From positions 1-44,140 of the forward strand of contig NZ_NSGF01000033.1 of assembly GCF_002294995.1 (NCBI RefSeq): a DNA stretch of 44,140 nucleotides, read 5' to 3'. Below are positions 1 through 10,093 of the stretch, in pieces (position 1 is the first letter of the stretch; each line of letters starts with the position of its first letter). The stretch comes from Mesorhizobium sp. WSM3860 (GTDB lineage Bacteria > Pseudomonadota > Alphaproteobacteria > Rhizobiales > Rhizobiaceae). Position numbers and translations under genes: made by a program. The notes under the pieces are model-generated. The model ran no database searches. It was not told where the DNA came from and saw only the letters and a program-made list of their open reading frames with translations.

Positions 1-268
1 AATCCTTCAGCATCAGCGGCGAAATCTCGCCGGTCCAGGCGCCTTCGTCGGCCCAATGCATGTTCTGGGCTCCGACCTTGACGGACGTACCTTGAAGCAT
101 CGCCTTGATCTCGCGCGCCGCCGTGAAGGGCGGGATGACGAAGCGCTGGACACGCGGATCGCCTTGCGGGTCGGCAAGCAGCCCGCCGGCGAAGGCACGC
201 GCCTCGGCGAGCGTCTTGTTCATATTCCAGCTTGTGCCGATCCAGACTTGGGGCATCTGTGTCGTCAT
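1..268 (-). CDS. lerI: TIM-barrel isomerase, likely L-erythrulose-1-phosphate isomerase (3' part missing)
   Basis: The N-terminal 89 residues of a triosephosphate-isomerase-family protein are visible; the gene runs off the left edge. The region WIGTSW...NK, the stretch VIPPFTA and the stretch VGAQNMHWADEGAWTGE are the erythritol-locus (EryH/LerI) type of TIM rather than the glycolytic type. In that role the enzyme converts L-erythrulose 1-phosphate, the product of OiaX, to D-erythrulose 4-phosphate. The ATG at 268 has an AGGGAG site upstream; a second ATG four codons in is possible. It is the last gene of the oiaX-oiaK-lerI unit, 56 nt after oiaK. Oddity: the catalytic lysine of the family WKMN motif (Lys13 in trypanosomal numbering) reads Asn here (AAT codon). 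The assignment to erythrulose phosphate rather than triose phosphate rests on neighbours. Confidence 0.8.
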   Translation of the reverse strand, partial: MTTQMPQVWIGTSWNMNKTLAEARAFAGGLLADPQGDPRVQRFVIPPFTAAREIKAMLQGTSVKVGAQNMHWADEGAWTGEISPLMLKD

Positions 269-324
269 TGGTCACTCCCTTGGCGACAGCGAGCCGAATG
301 CAGGTGAGTGCGGCATGGGCGCCA

Positions 325-1650
325 TCAACCGCCGACACCGTCACGGATGGCCGAGAAATAGCGATCTGTCCCCACCTGCCCGCCCTTCAGCGCCACCTCC
401 AGCCCGTCGATCGCAGCGATGCTCGAATGGGCGACGCACAGCGGCGAGCCGGGCGACGCCGGCAGCGGCATCCTCACCGTCAGCGCATCGACGCCCATCT
501 GACCGAGCGCGTGGCTGGACGTGTCACCGCCGGCGATGATCACGCGGTTCAACTTCTGCTCCACGGTCAGTGCGCGAAGCAGTTCGCCGAGACCGCGGCC
601 AAGCCTGTGGCGGGCGCCCTCCTGGCGATCGATCTCGGCGCCGCGATCGGCCGAGGGCCCAAGCGCCGTATAGAGGATGACACTGCGCCCGGCATCGAGG
701 CTGGCCTTGCCGGCCGCCGCCGCGCGCGCGATAGCCGCGCTCGACGAATCCGAAACAAGCTCCACCGGGTCGACCTCGATGCCGTCGAAGCCGTCGCTCA
801 TCGCATGCCGGATCTGCCGTTCCGTCGTTGGCGAGCAACTGCCCGACACCACCGCGATGCGGTCGGCCGCTCCGGCCGGCGGGAAGCTCTTGCTTGCCCC
901 TGCATTGTCCTGCCATTCGGCGAGCAGCGCATATTCGATGCCGGAGGAACCGACGACGAAATATCCGCCGGGCTTGCGGGCGCGCCAGATCTCCTTGCCG
1001 GCCAACGCTTGGCTCTCGGGACTGTCGACATCGATAAGGAGAATTGCCGCGCCGGCGACCAGCCTGTCGAAGATTGCGGACCTGTCGGGCGAGCGCAGCG
1101 TTGCCAGGTCCAGCAGCTCGGAAGGAAGGTCTGTCTGCCGTGACAGATGCACGAGCAAGTCGGATTCATCCATCGGCGTCGCCGGATGGCGGCTCATCAC
1201 CGGGTGCCGATCGATGCGATAGCAGCGGTCGCGATAGGCTGCGAAGAGGTGGCCGAATGCGGTGTAGCGCTTGAGCTGCGGCGCGCCGACCAGCAGCGGC
1301 ACGCAGGCTTGTTCGAACACCGCGCGACCGATCTCCATCGCGCGGCCGATGCTGCCGATCGTCGGGCTGGAATCGAAGGTCGAGCAGACCTTGTAGTGGC
1401 AGATCTCGGCCTGAAGCGACTTCAGCCAGGTGAAAGCCTCTTGAAGATGCGTGTCCATCCATTGCGGGGACTCGCTGCGGCTGGTGCCGGCAAGGCCGAC
1501 GGCGCGGCAATGAGCGAAGCGCGCCAGCAGTCCGGCATCCGGCTTGCGCATGAAAAGCACGGTCGCCACACCGCCGAGTTCGAGCGCTTCCATGACATCG
1601 GTCGAGCCGGTGAGGTCGTCGCCATAATAGCTGAGGAGCAGGTTCTGCAT
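325..1650 (-). CDS. oiaK: Four-carbon acid sugar kinase family, likely 3-oxo-isoapionate kinase
   Basis: A 441-residue protein of the DUF1537/OtnK kinase family. The N-terminal substrate-binding domain opens with YYGDDLTGSTDVMEAL, and the C-terminal nucleotide-binding domain carries the family glycine motif IIAGGDTSSHAL near the end. The proposed reaction is ATP-dependent phosphorylation of 3-oxo-isoapionate at C4, making the substrate of the RuBisCO-like protein encoded just upstream. The start at 1650 is chosen because the family motif begins within ten residues; the open frame extends much further upstream but only through oiaX. It starts 2 nt after the oiaX stop, so the two are translationally linked. 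DUF1537 kinases also act on threonate and erythronate derivatives; the neighbours favour the apiose role. Confidence 0.85.
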   Translation of the reverse strand: MQNLLLSYYGDDLTGSTDVMEALELGGVATVLFMRKPDAGLLARFAHCRAVGLAGTSRSESPQWMDTHLQEAFTWLKSLQAEICHYKVCSTFDSSPTIGSIGRAMEIGRAVFEQACVPLLVGAPQLKRYTAFGHLFAAYRDRCYRIDRHPVMSRHPATPMDESDLLVHLSRQTDLPSELLDLATLRSPDRSAIFDRLVAGAAILLIDVDSPESQALAGKEIWRARKPGGYFVVGSSGIEYALLAEWQDNAGASKSFPPAGAADRIAVVSGSCSPTTERQIRHAMSDGFDGIEVDPVELVSDSSSAAIARAAAAGKASLDAGRSVILYTALGPSADRGAEIDRQEGARHRLGRGLGELLRALTVEQKLNRVIIAGGDTSSHALGQMGVDALTVRMPLPASPGSPLCVAHSSIAAIDGLEVALKGGQVGTDRYFSAIRDGVGG

Positions 1651-1652
1651 GC

Positions 1653-2903
1653 TCACGCCGCCTTGCCGTCGGCGAATTTCTCGATCGAGCGTGCGAGCTC
1701 GACATGGCTTCTCGCAAAGTCCCGGAGCGGGATGCCTTCGACCGCTGCCTGCCAGGCCTGCTGCACGGCGCGCACGCCGGCTCCCGGCCCGTCGGGATGG
1801 CTGACGATGCCGCCGCCGCACAGATAGAGCAGATCGACTGTGCGCCCCGTGCGCTCGTAAGTCTCGGGCGCCTGTCCGCCCCACTGGCCGGAGCCGGCCA
1901 CCGGCAGGGCGCAATCGTCAGGCGAGAACAGCGGCGTCGTCACCGCCTCGAAGGAGCGGATGAAAGACTCGTCCGGTTCCCAGTATTTCGAGCCGATGCC
2001 GTTGATCTGGAACTGGTCGACGCCAAGCAGCCGCCAGAATTGCTGCCAGACCTTGAAATCCATGCCGAGGCCGGAATGGCGGGTCAGGATGTCCCAGCCA
2101 TTGCGATGCGCATGCAGCACCAGCCCGGATCGTTTCCTGAGGTATGCCATGCCGCCGAAGCCGATGGAGTTGATGTTGATCACCGCGCAATTGCCTCCGG
2201 CCTCGAGCACCAGATCGTGGTTGCGCATCATCTGGTCGGGATCGGCGTGCGAGATGCCGAAAGCGTACATCACCTTCCTGCCGGTCTTCTGCTCATGGTC
2301 GAGGATCAGCGGCATGATCGCCTTGACCCGCTCCCGCAGCGGCGAATAGGCCGGGCTCATCAGCTTCTCGTCGTCCTTGATGAAATCGACGCCGGCCTCG
2401 ATCAGTTCGCCCACCATCTTGGCCGTCTCATGCGGTCGAAGGCCCAGCGCCGGCTTGACGATCGTGCCGATGATCGGGCGGCCTTCAACGCCGGTCAGCC
2501 TGCGGCTGCCGACGAGACCGAATTGCGGACCGGGATGGGCGCCCCTGAATTCTTCAGGCAGCTTCATGTCGACGACGCGGATTCCCGACAGCCCCCTGAT
2601 CGAATAGGTGCCGCCGATCGCAATCGTCATCAGCGCCGCGAGATCGGTGCCGATCGCGTCGAAAGGAAAGGCAATGTCCACATCGGCGCGCTTGAAGGGA
2701 CCGTTGCCGGCCTCTGGTATCGAAGGTTGTGCCGCATCGGGCAAAGGCCGGATCGCCAGCACGCGGGCCGCGACGCGCGCCTTCAGCTCCTCCGTCTCGC
2801 CAGGCAGCGCGACGAAAGTGCCGGTCGACTGGTCGCTGGCGATCTTGGCCGCCAGCATCTCAATGCTCCCCGAGGTCTCGATGCGGTAGGTGAGGTTGAT
2901 CAT
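1653..2903 (-). CDS. oiaX: RuBisCO-like protein, likely 3-oxo-isoapionate-4-phosphate decarboxylase
   Basis: A 416-residue RuBisCO large-subunit superfamily member. Residues 146-154 (GTIVKPALG) hold the equivalent of active-site Lys175 (K150). GVDFIKDDE at 171-179 keeps the carbamylated lysine and metal ligands (K176, D178, E179). HAHR at 264-267 and the phosphate-binding CGGG at 362-365 are also present. The loop-6 region reads SGQWGGQ and lacks the CO2-fixing lysine, so it is not a carboxylase. In D-apiose pathways two RuBisCO-like enzymes are known: OiaX (decarboxylase giving L-erythrulose 1-phosphate) and OiaT (transcarboxylase/hydrolase giving 3-phosphoglycerate and glycolate). The LerI-type isomerase downstream favours OiaX. 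It is the first gene of its unit, divergent from the GntR gene, with a weak ribosome binding site. Confidence 0.85.
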   Translation of the reverse strand: MINLTYRIETSGSIEMLAAKIASDQSTGTFVALPGETEELKARVAARVLAIRPLPDAAQPSIPEAGNGPFKRADVDIAFPFDAIGTDLAALMTIAIGGTYSIRGLSGIRVVDMKLPEEFRGAHPGPQFGLVGSRRLTGVEGRPIIGTIVKPALGLRPHETAKMVGELIEAGVDFIKDDEKLMSPAYSPLRERVKAIMPLILDHEQKTGRKVMYAFGISHADPDQMMRNHDLVLEAGGNCAVININSIGFGGMAYLRKRSGLVLHAHRNGWDILTRHSGLGMDFKVWQQFWRLLGVDQFQINGIGSKYWEPDESFIRSFEAVTTPLFSPDDCALPVAGSGQWGGQAPETYERTGRTVDLLYLCGGGIVSHPDGPGAGVRAVQQAWQAAVEGIPLRDFARSHVELARSIEKFADGKAA

Positions 2904-2955
2904 GGCCGGCCATACTCAGTCGCAAGGCAGGAAAAGAATTCCCCGCGCTCCAAAT

Positions 2956-2972
2956 CTGGTATAATGAGTACA
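2956..2972. promoter_or_regulatory. Putative GntR operator in the oiaX/regulator divergent region
   Basis: CTGGTATAATGAGTAC lies between the oiaX start (2903) and the regulator start (3089). The first ten bases recur exactly at 12203-12212 and, on the opposite strand, at 16956-16965, and with one change at 11241-11250. All four copies precede genes of the apiose block, so this is the likely site of the regulator encoded at 3089. In the oiaX direction TTGCAA and TATACC (15 nt apart) could serve as promoter elements overlapping the box. Binding is inferred from position and recurrence. Confidence 0.6.
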
Positions 2973-3088
2973 TAAGCATTGCAAGCAAATCCTGCCTGCG
3001 GAGCGCCTTGCGGCAGAGGCGACGGGCATTCCGGAAATTGCAGCCGCGGTGCTAGATTGGGACTGGGTCAAGGGAGTGATTCGCGGCG

Positions 3089-3802
3089 ATGAACCGTTCG
3101 GAACCGATCGTCCGGCGCAAGCTTTCCGACGAAGTCTTCGTCAGGCTGAAGCGCCTGATCACCAGCGGCGAATTGCAGCCGGGCGACGACATGCCGTCCG
3201 AGCGCGAGCTGATGGAGCGCTTCGAGGTCGGCCGCCCGGCGATCCGCGAGGCGATGCAGGCGCTGAGCAACATGGGACTCGTCGCCATCTCGCATGGCGA
3301 ACGCGCCAAGGTGCTGCAGCTCACAGCCAAGTCGATCATCAAGCAGGTCGATGGCGCCGCCAAGATCATCCTGTCGTCTTCGAAGGACACACTCGAGCAC
3401 CTGAAGAGCGTGCGTATCTTCTTCGAGCGCGGCATGGTCAAGGAAGCGGCCGAGAAGGCGACGCCCGAGGACGTGCAGCGGCTGAAGGCAATCGTTGCCG
3501 AGCAGCGCGCCGCGCGCGGCGATGCCGAGGCGTTCATCTCCGCCGACATGCGGTTCCACACCCAGATCGCGGCGATTTCCGGCAATCCGATCTATGTCGC
3601 GGTCAGCGAGGCAATGCTCGGCTGGCTGAAGGAATATCACACCGAGATGCTGATCTGGACCGGCAAGGAAAAGTTCACCCTGACCGAGCACGAGGAGATC
3701 ATCGGCTGTATCGAGAAGAAGGACGCCGAACGCGCCGAGAAGGCGATGATCAAGCATCTCGAGCGCTCGCGCGCCCTCTACGTGATGAGCTCCGAGAAAT
3801 AG
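3089..3802 (+). CDS. GntR-family (FadR/FCD) transcriptional regulator of the apiose locus
   Basis: A 237-residue protein. An N-terminal winged helix (about residues 10-75) contains the GntR signature PSERELMERFEVGRPAIREAM. A C-terminal all-helical FCD ligand domain carries the usual metal-site residues (ADMRFH near 152-157, the histidine of EHEEI, and the histidine of IKHLE). It reads divergently from oiaX and ends 6 bp from the convergent apnL stop. It most likely represses the apiose genes and is released by a pathway metabolite; repression and ligand are inferred. The start is ATG 3089 with an AGGGAG site upstream. Confidence 0.85.
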   Translation: MNRSEPIVRRKLSDEVFVRLKRLITSGELQPGDDMPSERELMERFEVGRPAIREAMQALSNMGLVAISHGERAKVLQLTAKSIIKQVDGAAKIILSSSKDTLEHLKSVRIFFERGMVKEAAEKATPEDVQRLKAIVAEQRAARGDAEAFISADMRFHTQIAAISGNPIYVAVSEAMLGWLKEYHTEMLIWTGKEKFTLTEHEEIIGCIEKKDAERAEKAMIKHLERSRALYVMSSEK

Positions 3803-3808
3803 CTTCGT

Positions 3809-5713
3809 TCAGCCGATCCTGACTATGGCATAAGCCGGCATCGTCAGGCGCCCCGCAGCCCTACCCAGGTCAAGCCTGCGCGCACCCGCTCCGTCCCAAA
3901 TCGTAACCGGACCTGCCGCTTCGCTGGCGAGCGCCGAGGTGTAGACCGCCACGTCGTCCGCTGTGAGGTTTGCCAGCCATGCCGTGACGGCGCCGGTCGG
4001 CGAGCGGGCCGCCAGGGCCGCTATGCGATCATCGCTAACGCGCAGGGCGATATGGGTACGGCCGGCCAGCGCGGCGAGCCCCTGCACCGCATGGAAGATC
4101 GGTCGCGGCGTTCCTTCCTCGGCGGATTCGCCGGCGGCGGCCAGCACGCCGAACGGCCCCGTGAAGCTGGACACCGTCAGCATCTCGAGCCCGGCCGGCG
4201 CCACGCGCGCGGCATAGCCGATCGTCCAGGCGGCAGCGAACAGGCCGGAATGGCGCGGATCGCGATTTGCCATGGCGACGCGCTGGCCGCCGGAATTGTC
4301 CTTGGTCGCGCCGCCATAGGGGTTCTGCCGCATGGCAATGGTCGAGGGTCCGATGCGATAAGGCTTTGCGTCATAGATTGCCCGTGTCGACTGGGTGATG
4401 AATGGCAGCGCCTCCAGCGATTGCATGACGCTGAGATCGTCGGCCGCATGCACGATCGGGCAGGTGCAATGGCTGACGAAATCGAGTTCGCCGGCCGGAA
4501 CGCGCTTGCGGTTGAGCTCGGTGAAATAGCTGAACATGCCGCCGCCGAGCCGGATGCCGGGGAAGGCGCGCCGTGCCGCGGCGTAGACATCTTCCATCGG
4601 CGGACAGGCCGGCCAGATGCTGCCGGGCGGCGTCGATTGGCGGTCGACCGAAGGCGAGACCGCGATCGCATCGAGCCGCAAACCTGCCCGGCGCACCATC
4701 TCCGCGACACCGGACAGTTCCATGTCGAGATCGCCTGCGCATGCGACCACGCATTCGAGTGTCGTCGCTACGGGGAAAGCGGCGGCCAGCCCGGCATGAG
4801 TCTGCAAGGCGTCCAGGCCATGGCCGCGTGTCGGATCGTAGTGGAGGAGAAGCTGCTGCGGGCCAAGCTCGGACAGCAGCGGCAGTTTGCCCAAAGCCTC
4901 CTCGACGTCTTCCGGATAGATGACCACGCCGATATCGGGCAGTTTCGCGCCGGTCTCGCCAAGTTCGATGCGGACCGGCTCGACGCCGGTCGTCGCGGCA
5001 GTCACCTTGGAGTCGGAAGTTATACGCAAGGTAATGGTCTGCCGATTGGTCTGTCCCGCCGGCAGCACATAGGGCCATGGCAGAGCCAGCGGCCGCACAT
5101 AGGTCTTGTAGGAGGCGTCGGACCAGTTGCGCTGGTCTTCCATCTCGAAAATGTCGCCTTCCATCCGGCATTCGGCGGTAACGCCGGGGGCGACCCGATG
5201 GGTAATGGCGCGCATATCCTTGAACGGCTGCCAGGGGTCGATCAGCAGCGGCAGCTTCGCGTCCACCACGCGGCCGTCGGTGTGCTCGACCTTGACCGGG
5301 CTGCCGGCGAGGGCGGCGATCGGATGCAGGATGCAGAAGCCGCAGCGATTGGTCTCGAAATCGCTTTCGGGCAGCGCTTTGACGTCGAAGCTGAGACGGC
5401 CATCGGCGTAGCCCTCGATGGTAGCGTCAAAGTCGAGCCGGCTGCCGCCTGGCCTTTCGCAGCGTGCCGAATAGCGCGCGGAGAAACGATCGTCGCCCTG
5501 TTCGATGACCAGATCCGTCAGCGCCGGCTCATAGGTGCCCCAGTCACGATCGCGCACGATGTAGGCGATGGCGCGCAGCACCTCGATGCCGTCGTGGCGG
5601 ATGGTGCGCAGATTGCCGTTGACGAAATCGGCGCTGAGCGGGCCGGCGCTGAGCCGGACCGATTCAGTTTCGACCGCACGCGTGCCGTAGAGGAGCAACC
5701 GATCCGTGGTCAT
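3809..5713 (-). CDS. apnL: D-apionate lactonase
   Basis: A 634-residue cytosolic protein with no signal peptide, matching the large apionolactonase family I recognise from D-apiose loci. Typical stretches are LRTIRHDGIEVLRAIAYIVRD near the N terminus, and FCILHPI and WPYVLPAGQTNRQ further on. It hydrolyses apionolactone, the product of the ApsD dehydrogenase, to D-apionate. No short catalytic motif is evident by eye, so the call rests on overall family resemblance, length and its place directly after apsD. The ATG at 5713 overlaps the apsD stop (ATGA). The open frame extends 5' but only as a shadow of apsD. It is the last gene of its operon and converges on the regulator gene. Confidence 0.82.
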   Translation of the reverse strand: MTTDRLLLYGTRAVETESVRLSAGPLSADFVNGNLRTIRHDGIEVLRAIAYIVRDRDWGTYEPALTDLVIEQGDDRFSARYSARCERPGGSRLDFDATIEGYADGRLSFDVKALPESDFETNRCGFCILHPIAALAGSPVKVEHTDGRVVDAKLPLLIDPWQPFKDMRAITHRVAPGVTAECRMEGDIFEMEDQRNWSDASYKTYVRPLALPWPYVLPAGQTNRQTITLRITSDSKVTAATTGVEPVRIELGETGAKLPDIGVVIYPEDVEEALGKLPLLSELGPQQLLLHYDPTRGHGLDALQTHAGLAAAFPVATTLECVVACAGDLDMELSGVAEMVRRAGLRLDAIAVSPSVDRQSTPPGSIWPACPPMEDVYAAARRAFPGIRLGGGMFSYFTELNRKRVPAGELDFVSHCTCPIVHAADDLSVMQSLEALPFITQSTRAIYDAKPYRIGPSTIAMRQNPYGGATKDNSGGQRVAMANRDPRHSGLFAAAWTIGYAARVAPAGLEMLTVSSFTGPFGVLAAAGESAEEGTPRPIFHAVQGLAALAGRTHIALRVSDDRIAALAARSPTGAVTAWLANLTADDVAVYTSALASEAAGPVTIWDGAGARRLDLGRAAGRLTMPAYAIVRIG

Positions 5714-6744
5714 CTGAGCAGCTCGTCGATGCGCACCGGTTGCCGGCTGGCGGCGCCGGCATAGGCAGCCTCTACCAGCGCGAATGTCTTGAGGTTGTCG
5801 GCGCCGGAGGTGGCGGGTTCCTTGCCAGCGGCAAGACAGTCCACCCAATGCTTCTGGATCGCCAAGACGCTTTCCTGGATGTTGTGCCAGGGCCGCGACG
5901 CCCAGGGCAGCAGCGGCGGCGAGGCGTTGGTGGCGCTGGTGCCGCTCTTGCCGGTGACTGTGAGCCGGTAGCCCTGCGCCAGCCGGATCGTGCCGTCTGA
6001 GCCATCGAGCTCGATCAGCGTCTCCGGAAATGGCTCGGCGGCAAGCTTCGTCGCATAGCTGCAATCGACCACGGAGATGGCGCCGCCTTCATGGTCCATC
6101 AGCATCGTCGCCACATCCTCGCCGGCGATACTGGCATTGACCCGCGTGGTGCGCGCGGTGAGGCTCGACACGTCGCCGAGCAGGAAGCGTGCGATGTCGA
6201 GGATATGGATGCCGAGGTCCTCGATGATGAAGCGCTTGCCGGTCGCAAGATAGGGCTGGCCAGAAAACACGTCATAGGCCGAGCGGAAGGAGATGCGCCC
6301 GAAGAACGGCTTGCCGATCTCGCCGCTGTCGAGGACGGCGCGCACCGCCTGGATCGGCGACTGCCAGCGAAAATTCTCATGCACCATCAGCGGCACGCTG
6401 GCGTCCGCGCAGGCCTTCACCATAGCCTTGGCGTCGCCGAGCGACGACGCGAAAGGCTTCTGGCAGATCACGGGCACGCGGTTGGCGGCAGCCATCTCGA
6501 CCAGCGGCCGATGGCTGCCAACGGTGGTCGCGATGTCGACGAAGTCGAGCGTCTCACCGGCAAACAGCGCGGCCGCATCGCTGTAGCGCTGCTCGATGCC
6601 GAACTGATCGCCGACAATCCTCAACCGCTCCGGATCGCGGTCGCAGATCGCCACGATCGAGGCGCCGTCGATATCGCGCCAAGCATGCATCTGGTTGACG
6701 GCAAAGAAGCCACAGCCGATCAGCGCTCCGCGCAACTCCGCCAT
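5710..6744 (-). CDS. apsD: Gfo/Idh/MocA oxidoreductase, likely D-apiose dehydrogenase
   Basis: A 344-residue NAD(P)-dependent dehydrogenase. The N-terminal Rossmann fold starts ALIGCGFFAVNQMHAW. CQKPFASS holds the family lysine (usually EKP, here QKP), and EDLGIHILD carries the conserved GxH histidine of the C-terminal domain. It should oxidise the D-apiose ring form to apionolactone. ATG 6744 is preferred because GGTGGG lies six bases upstream. A TTG two codons earlier would overlap the permease stop but has poor spacing. It sits between the apiose ABC permease gene and apnL, sharing ATGA with apnL. Confidence 0.83.
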   Translation of the reverse strand: MAELRGALIGCGFFAVNQMHAWRDIDGASIVAICDRDPERLRIVGDQFGIEQRYSDAAALFAGETLDFVDIATTVGSHRPLVEMAAANRVPVICQKPFASSLGDAKAMVKACADASVPLMVHENFRWQSPIQAVRAVLDSGEIGKPFFGRISFRSAYDVFSGQPYLATGKRFIIEDLGIHILDIARFLLGDVSSLTARTTRVNASIAGEDVATMLMDHEGGAISVVDCSYATKLAAEPFPETLIELDGSDGTIRLAQGYRLTVTGKSGTSATNASPPLLPWASRPWHNIQESVLAIQKHWVDCLAAGKEPATSGADNLKTFALVEAAYAGAASRQPVRIDELLR

Positions 6745-6746
6745 GC

Positions 6747-7807
6747 TCAACCCACCTTCGCCATCTGCATCAGCGTCACGCGGCTTTGCAGCCGTCGCTG
6801 CGCCTGGTCGACGACCACAGCGACGATGATGACGAGGCCCTTGATCACCATCTGCCAGAACGAGCTCACCCCCATCATCACCAGCCCGTCGGAAAGGATG
6901 CCGATGACGAAGGCGCCCACGATGGTGCCGCCGATCGTGCCGCGGCCGCCCGACATCGAGGTGCCGCCGAGCACCGCGGCCGCGATGGCGTTCAATTCAA
7001 AGCTCTCGCCCGTCGCCGGGTGCGAGGCCATCAGCTCGGACGAGATGATGAGGCCGACGATCGCCGCGCAGAAGCCGGAGAACATGTAGACGAACATCTT
7101 CACCATGTTGACGCGCACGCCCGAGATCCGCGCCGCCCGCTCGTTGCCGCCGACAGCGAAGATATGGCGGCCGAGCGGCGTGTAGCGCGCGAGATAGGCC
7201 GCGCACAGCGCCACGACGACCAGGATCCAGATCGAGACCGGCAGCCCGAGCAGCTTGCCGGCGCCGAGATAACCGAAGCCGGTGGTGCCGAGCTCCGGTT
7301 TGCCGACGAGGTTGGGGAAGGTGCGGCCGTCCGACGACAAAAGCGCAAAGCCGCGCGCGACATAGAGCGTGCCGAGCGTGGCGATGAACGGCGCGACGTT
7401 CAGCTTGGTGATCAGCAGCCCGTTGACGGCGCCGATCAATATGCCGACCGCCAGCGTGATCAACGCGATCTCGACGACGTTGAAATAGACGGTGTAGCCG
7501 ATCTGCAGATCGATGCCGTTGAGCACCAGATAGCCGGCGACCATGCCGCACAGGCCGACGATCGAGCCGACCGACAGGTCGATGCCGCCGGTGATGATGA
7601 CGAAAGTCATGCCCATGGCGAGGAAGGCGTTGAGGGCCACATGCTTGGCCATCAGGATCAGATTGGCGGCCGACAGGAAATTCGGCGCCGCGATCGAGAA
7701 GAACACCAGCACCGCGATCAGCGCGATGAAGGTGCGGAGCTTCATCAGCGTCAGCAGCACGGAACCGCTGGATGCGGATGGCGCGGCAGCCTTGGCTGGA
7801 ATGTCGG

Positions 7808-7811
<4 letters not shown>
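6747..7811 (-). CDS. Ribose-type sugar ABC transporter permease (importer 1)
   Basis: A 354-residue RbsC/BPD_transp_2 inner-membrane protein with about eight to ten hydrophobic segments. It contains the family hallmark VIITGGIDLSVGSIVGL near residue 75 and the LGGTSMSGGRGTIGGTIVG stretch near the C terminus. It forms the channel for the sugar brought by the binding protein at 10094-11035. ATG 7811 overlaps the ATPase stop by ATGA. Its place directly before apsD and apnL suggests D-apiose as substrate; this is inference from context. Confidence 0.9.
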
Positions 7812-9348
<1,537 letters not shown>

Positions 9349-9352
<4 letters not shown>

Positions 9353-10014
9353 GGCTTCGGCCCGATCTCGGCCTCCGCCGGTGTCACCAGCGGCAGATCC
9401 TGGCCGCCCTCGATGGTGTAGGCGCCGAGCACCTTCGCGGTCCGGCCCTCCAGCCCGTCGCGCGGCAGCTTGGACATCACCGTCTTGCCGGCATAGGCAT
9501 TGAAGGCCTTGCCGAACTGGGCGAAGTCGATCTGGTTGGTGAAGTCGTTGAACTGCACGAAATCCAGGCTGTCGCGAATGGCGGTCCCACGCATGGCCGG
9601 CCCGATCTGCACCCGCGCATCCGCCTTGCCGTCGCCGTCGACGTCGACATCGATGGTGGCCGCGCGCGACTGCGTGTTGGCGGCAACGATCTTGCCTTCG
9701 ACGCGCACCGCGAAGGTCCATGGCGAATTCGCCTGCTTCTTCGGATTGCCGTATTTTGCGCCGGCAGCGGCGGGATCGGTCTTCGCCAGCGCATGGACCT
9801 CGGCGAACGGTCCAGCCTTCTGCTGCAGGTAGGGGATGACCTTCGAGGCCCAGATTTCCTCGACCATCTTATCCGGATTGAAGGCCGAGCTGTTGGCGCT
9901 GTCGCCTCCCTGCGCCGACGGCGTCGGCAGGATCTTGCAGGCGCTGAGGCCGATGGCGGCGGTTATCGCGAGGATCAGCCAAGTCTGCCTGGTCGGACAA
10001 GTCGGCTTGGTCAT
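9349..10014 (-). CDS. DUF2291 periplasmic lipoprotein linked to sugar ABC importer
   Basis: A 221-residue lipoprotein: a short positive N terminus, a hydrophobic stretch and the lipobox LSAC, so it is probably anchored to a membrane from the periplasmic side. The body matches the DUF2291 family, found with ribose-type ABC importers but without an assigned function. The conserved IGPAMRGTAIRDSL and FNDFTNQIDFA stretches are visible. A DVDGDGKAD segment looks like a calcium-binding loop but lacks the acidic twelfth position. It lies between the binding-protein gene (79-nt gap with a strong hairpin) and the ATPase gene (ATGA overlap). It may help the binding protein or the transporter assemble; that is speculation. 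Confidence 0.82.
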
Positions 10015-10047
10015 GACAATCAAGGGCACCCGGAAAGTGAAATGGAG

Positions 10048-10077
10048 GCGAGGGACGAACGTGCGTTCGCCCCTCGC
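10048..10077 (-). terminator. Strong intergenic hairpin after the first binding-protein gene
   Basis: Two 14-nt arms (10048-10061 and 10064-10077) pair with one A-C mismatch around a two-base loop, between the SBP stop (10094) and the DUF2291 start (10014). There is no U-tract, so it is more likely an RNA-stabilising or attenuating hairpin that keeps the binding protein more abundant than the membrane parts, as known for other binding-protein operons. Confidence 0.65.
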
Positions 10078-10093
10078 TGTGCATCGCGCCGGC

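Noticed and set aside
4052..5764. 570-codon plus-strand open frame opposite apnL
   Set aside because: Shadow frame of apnL and the end of apsD, with no recognisable domains or ribosome binding site.
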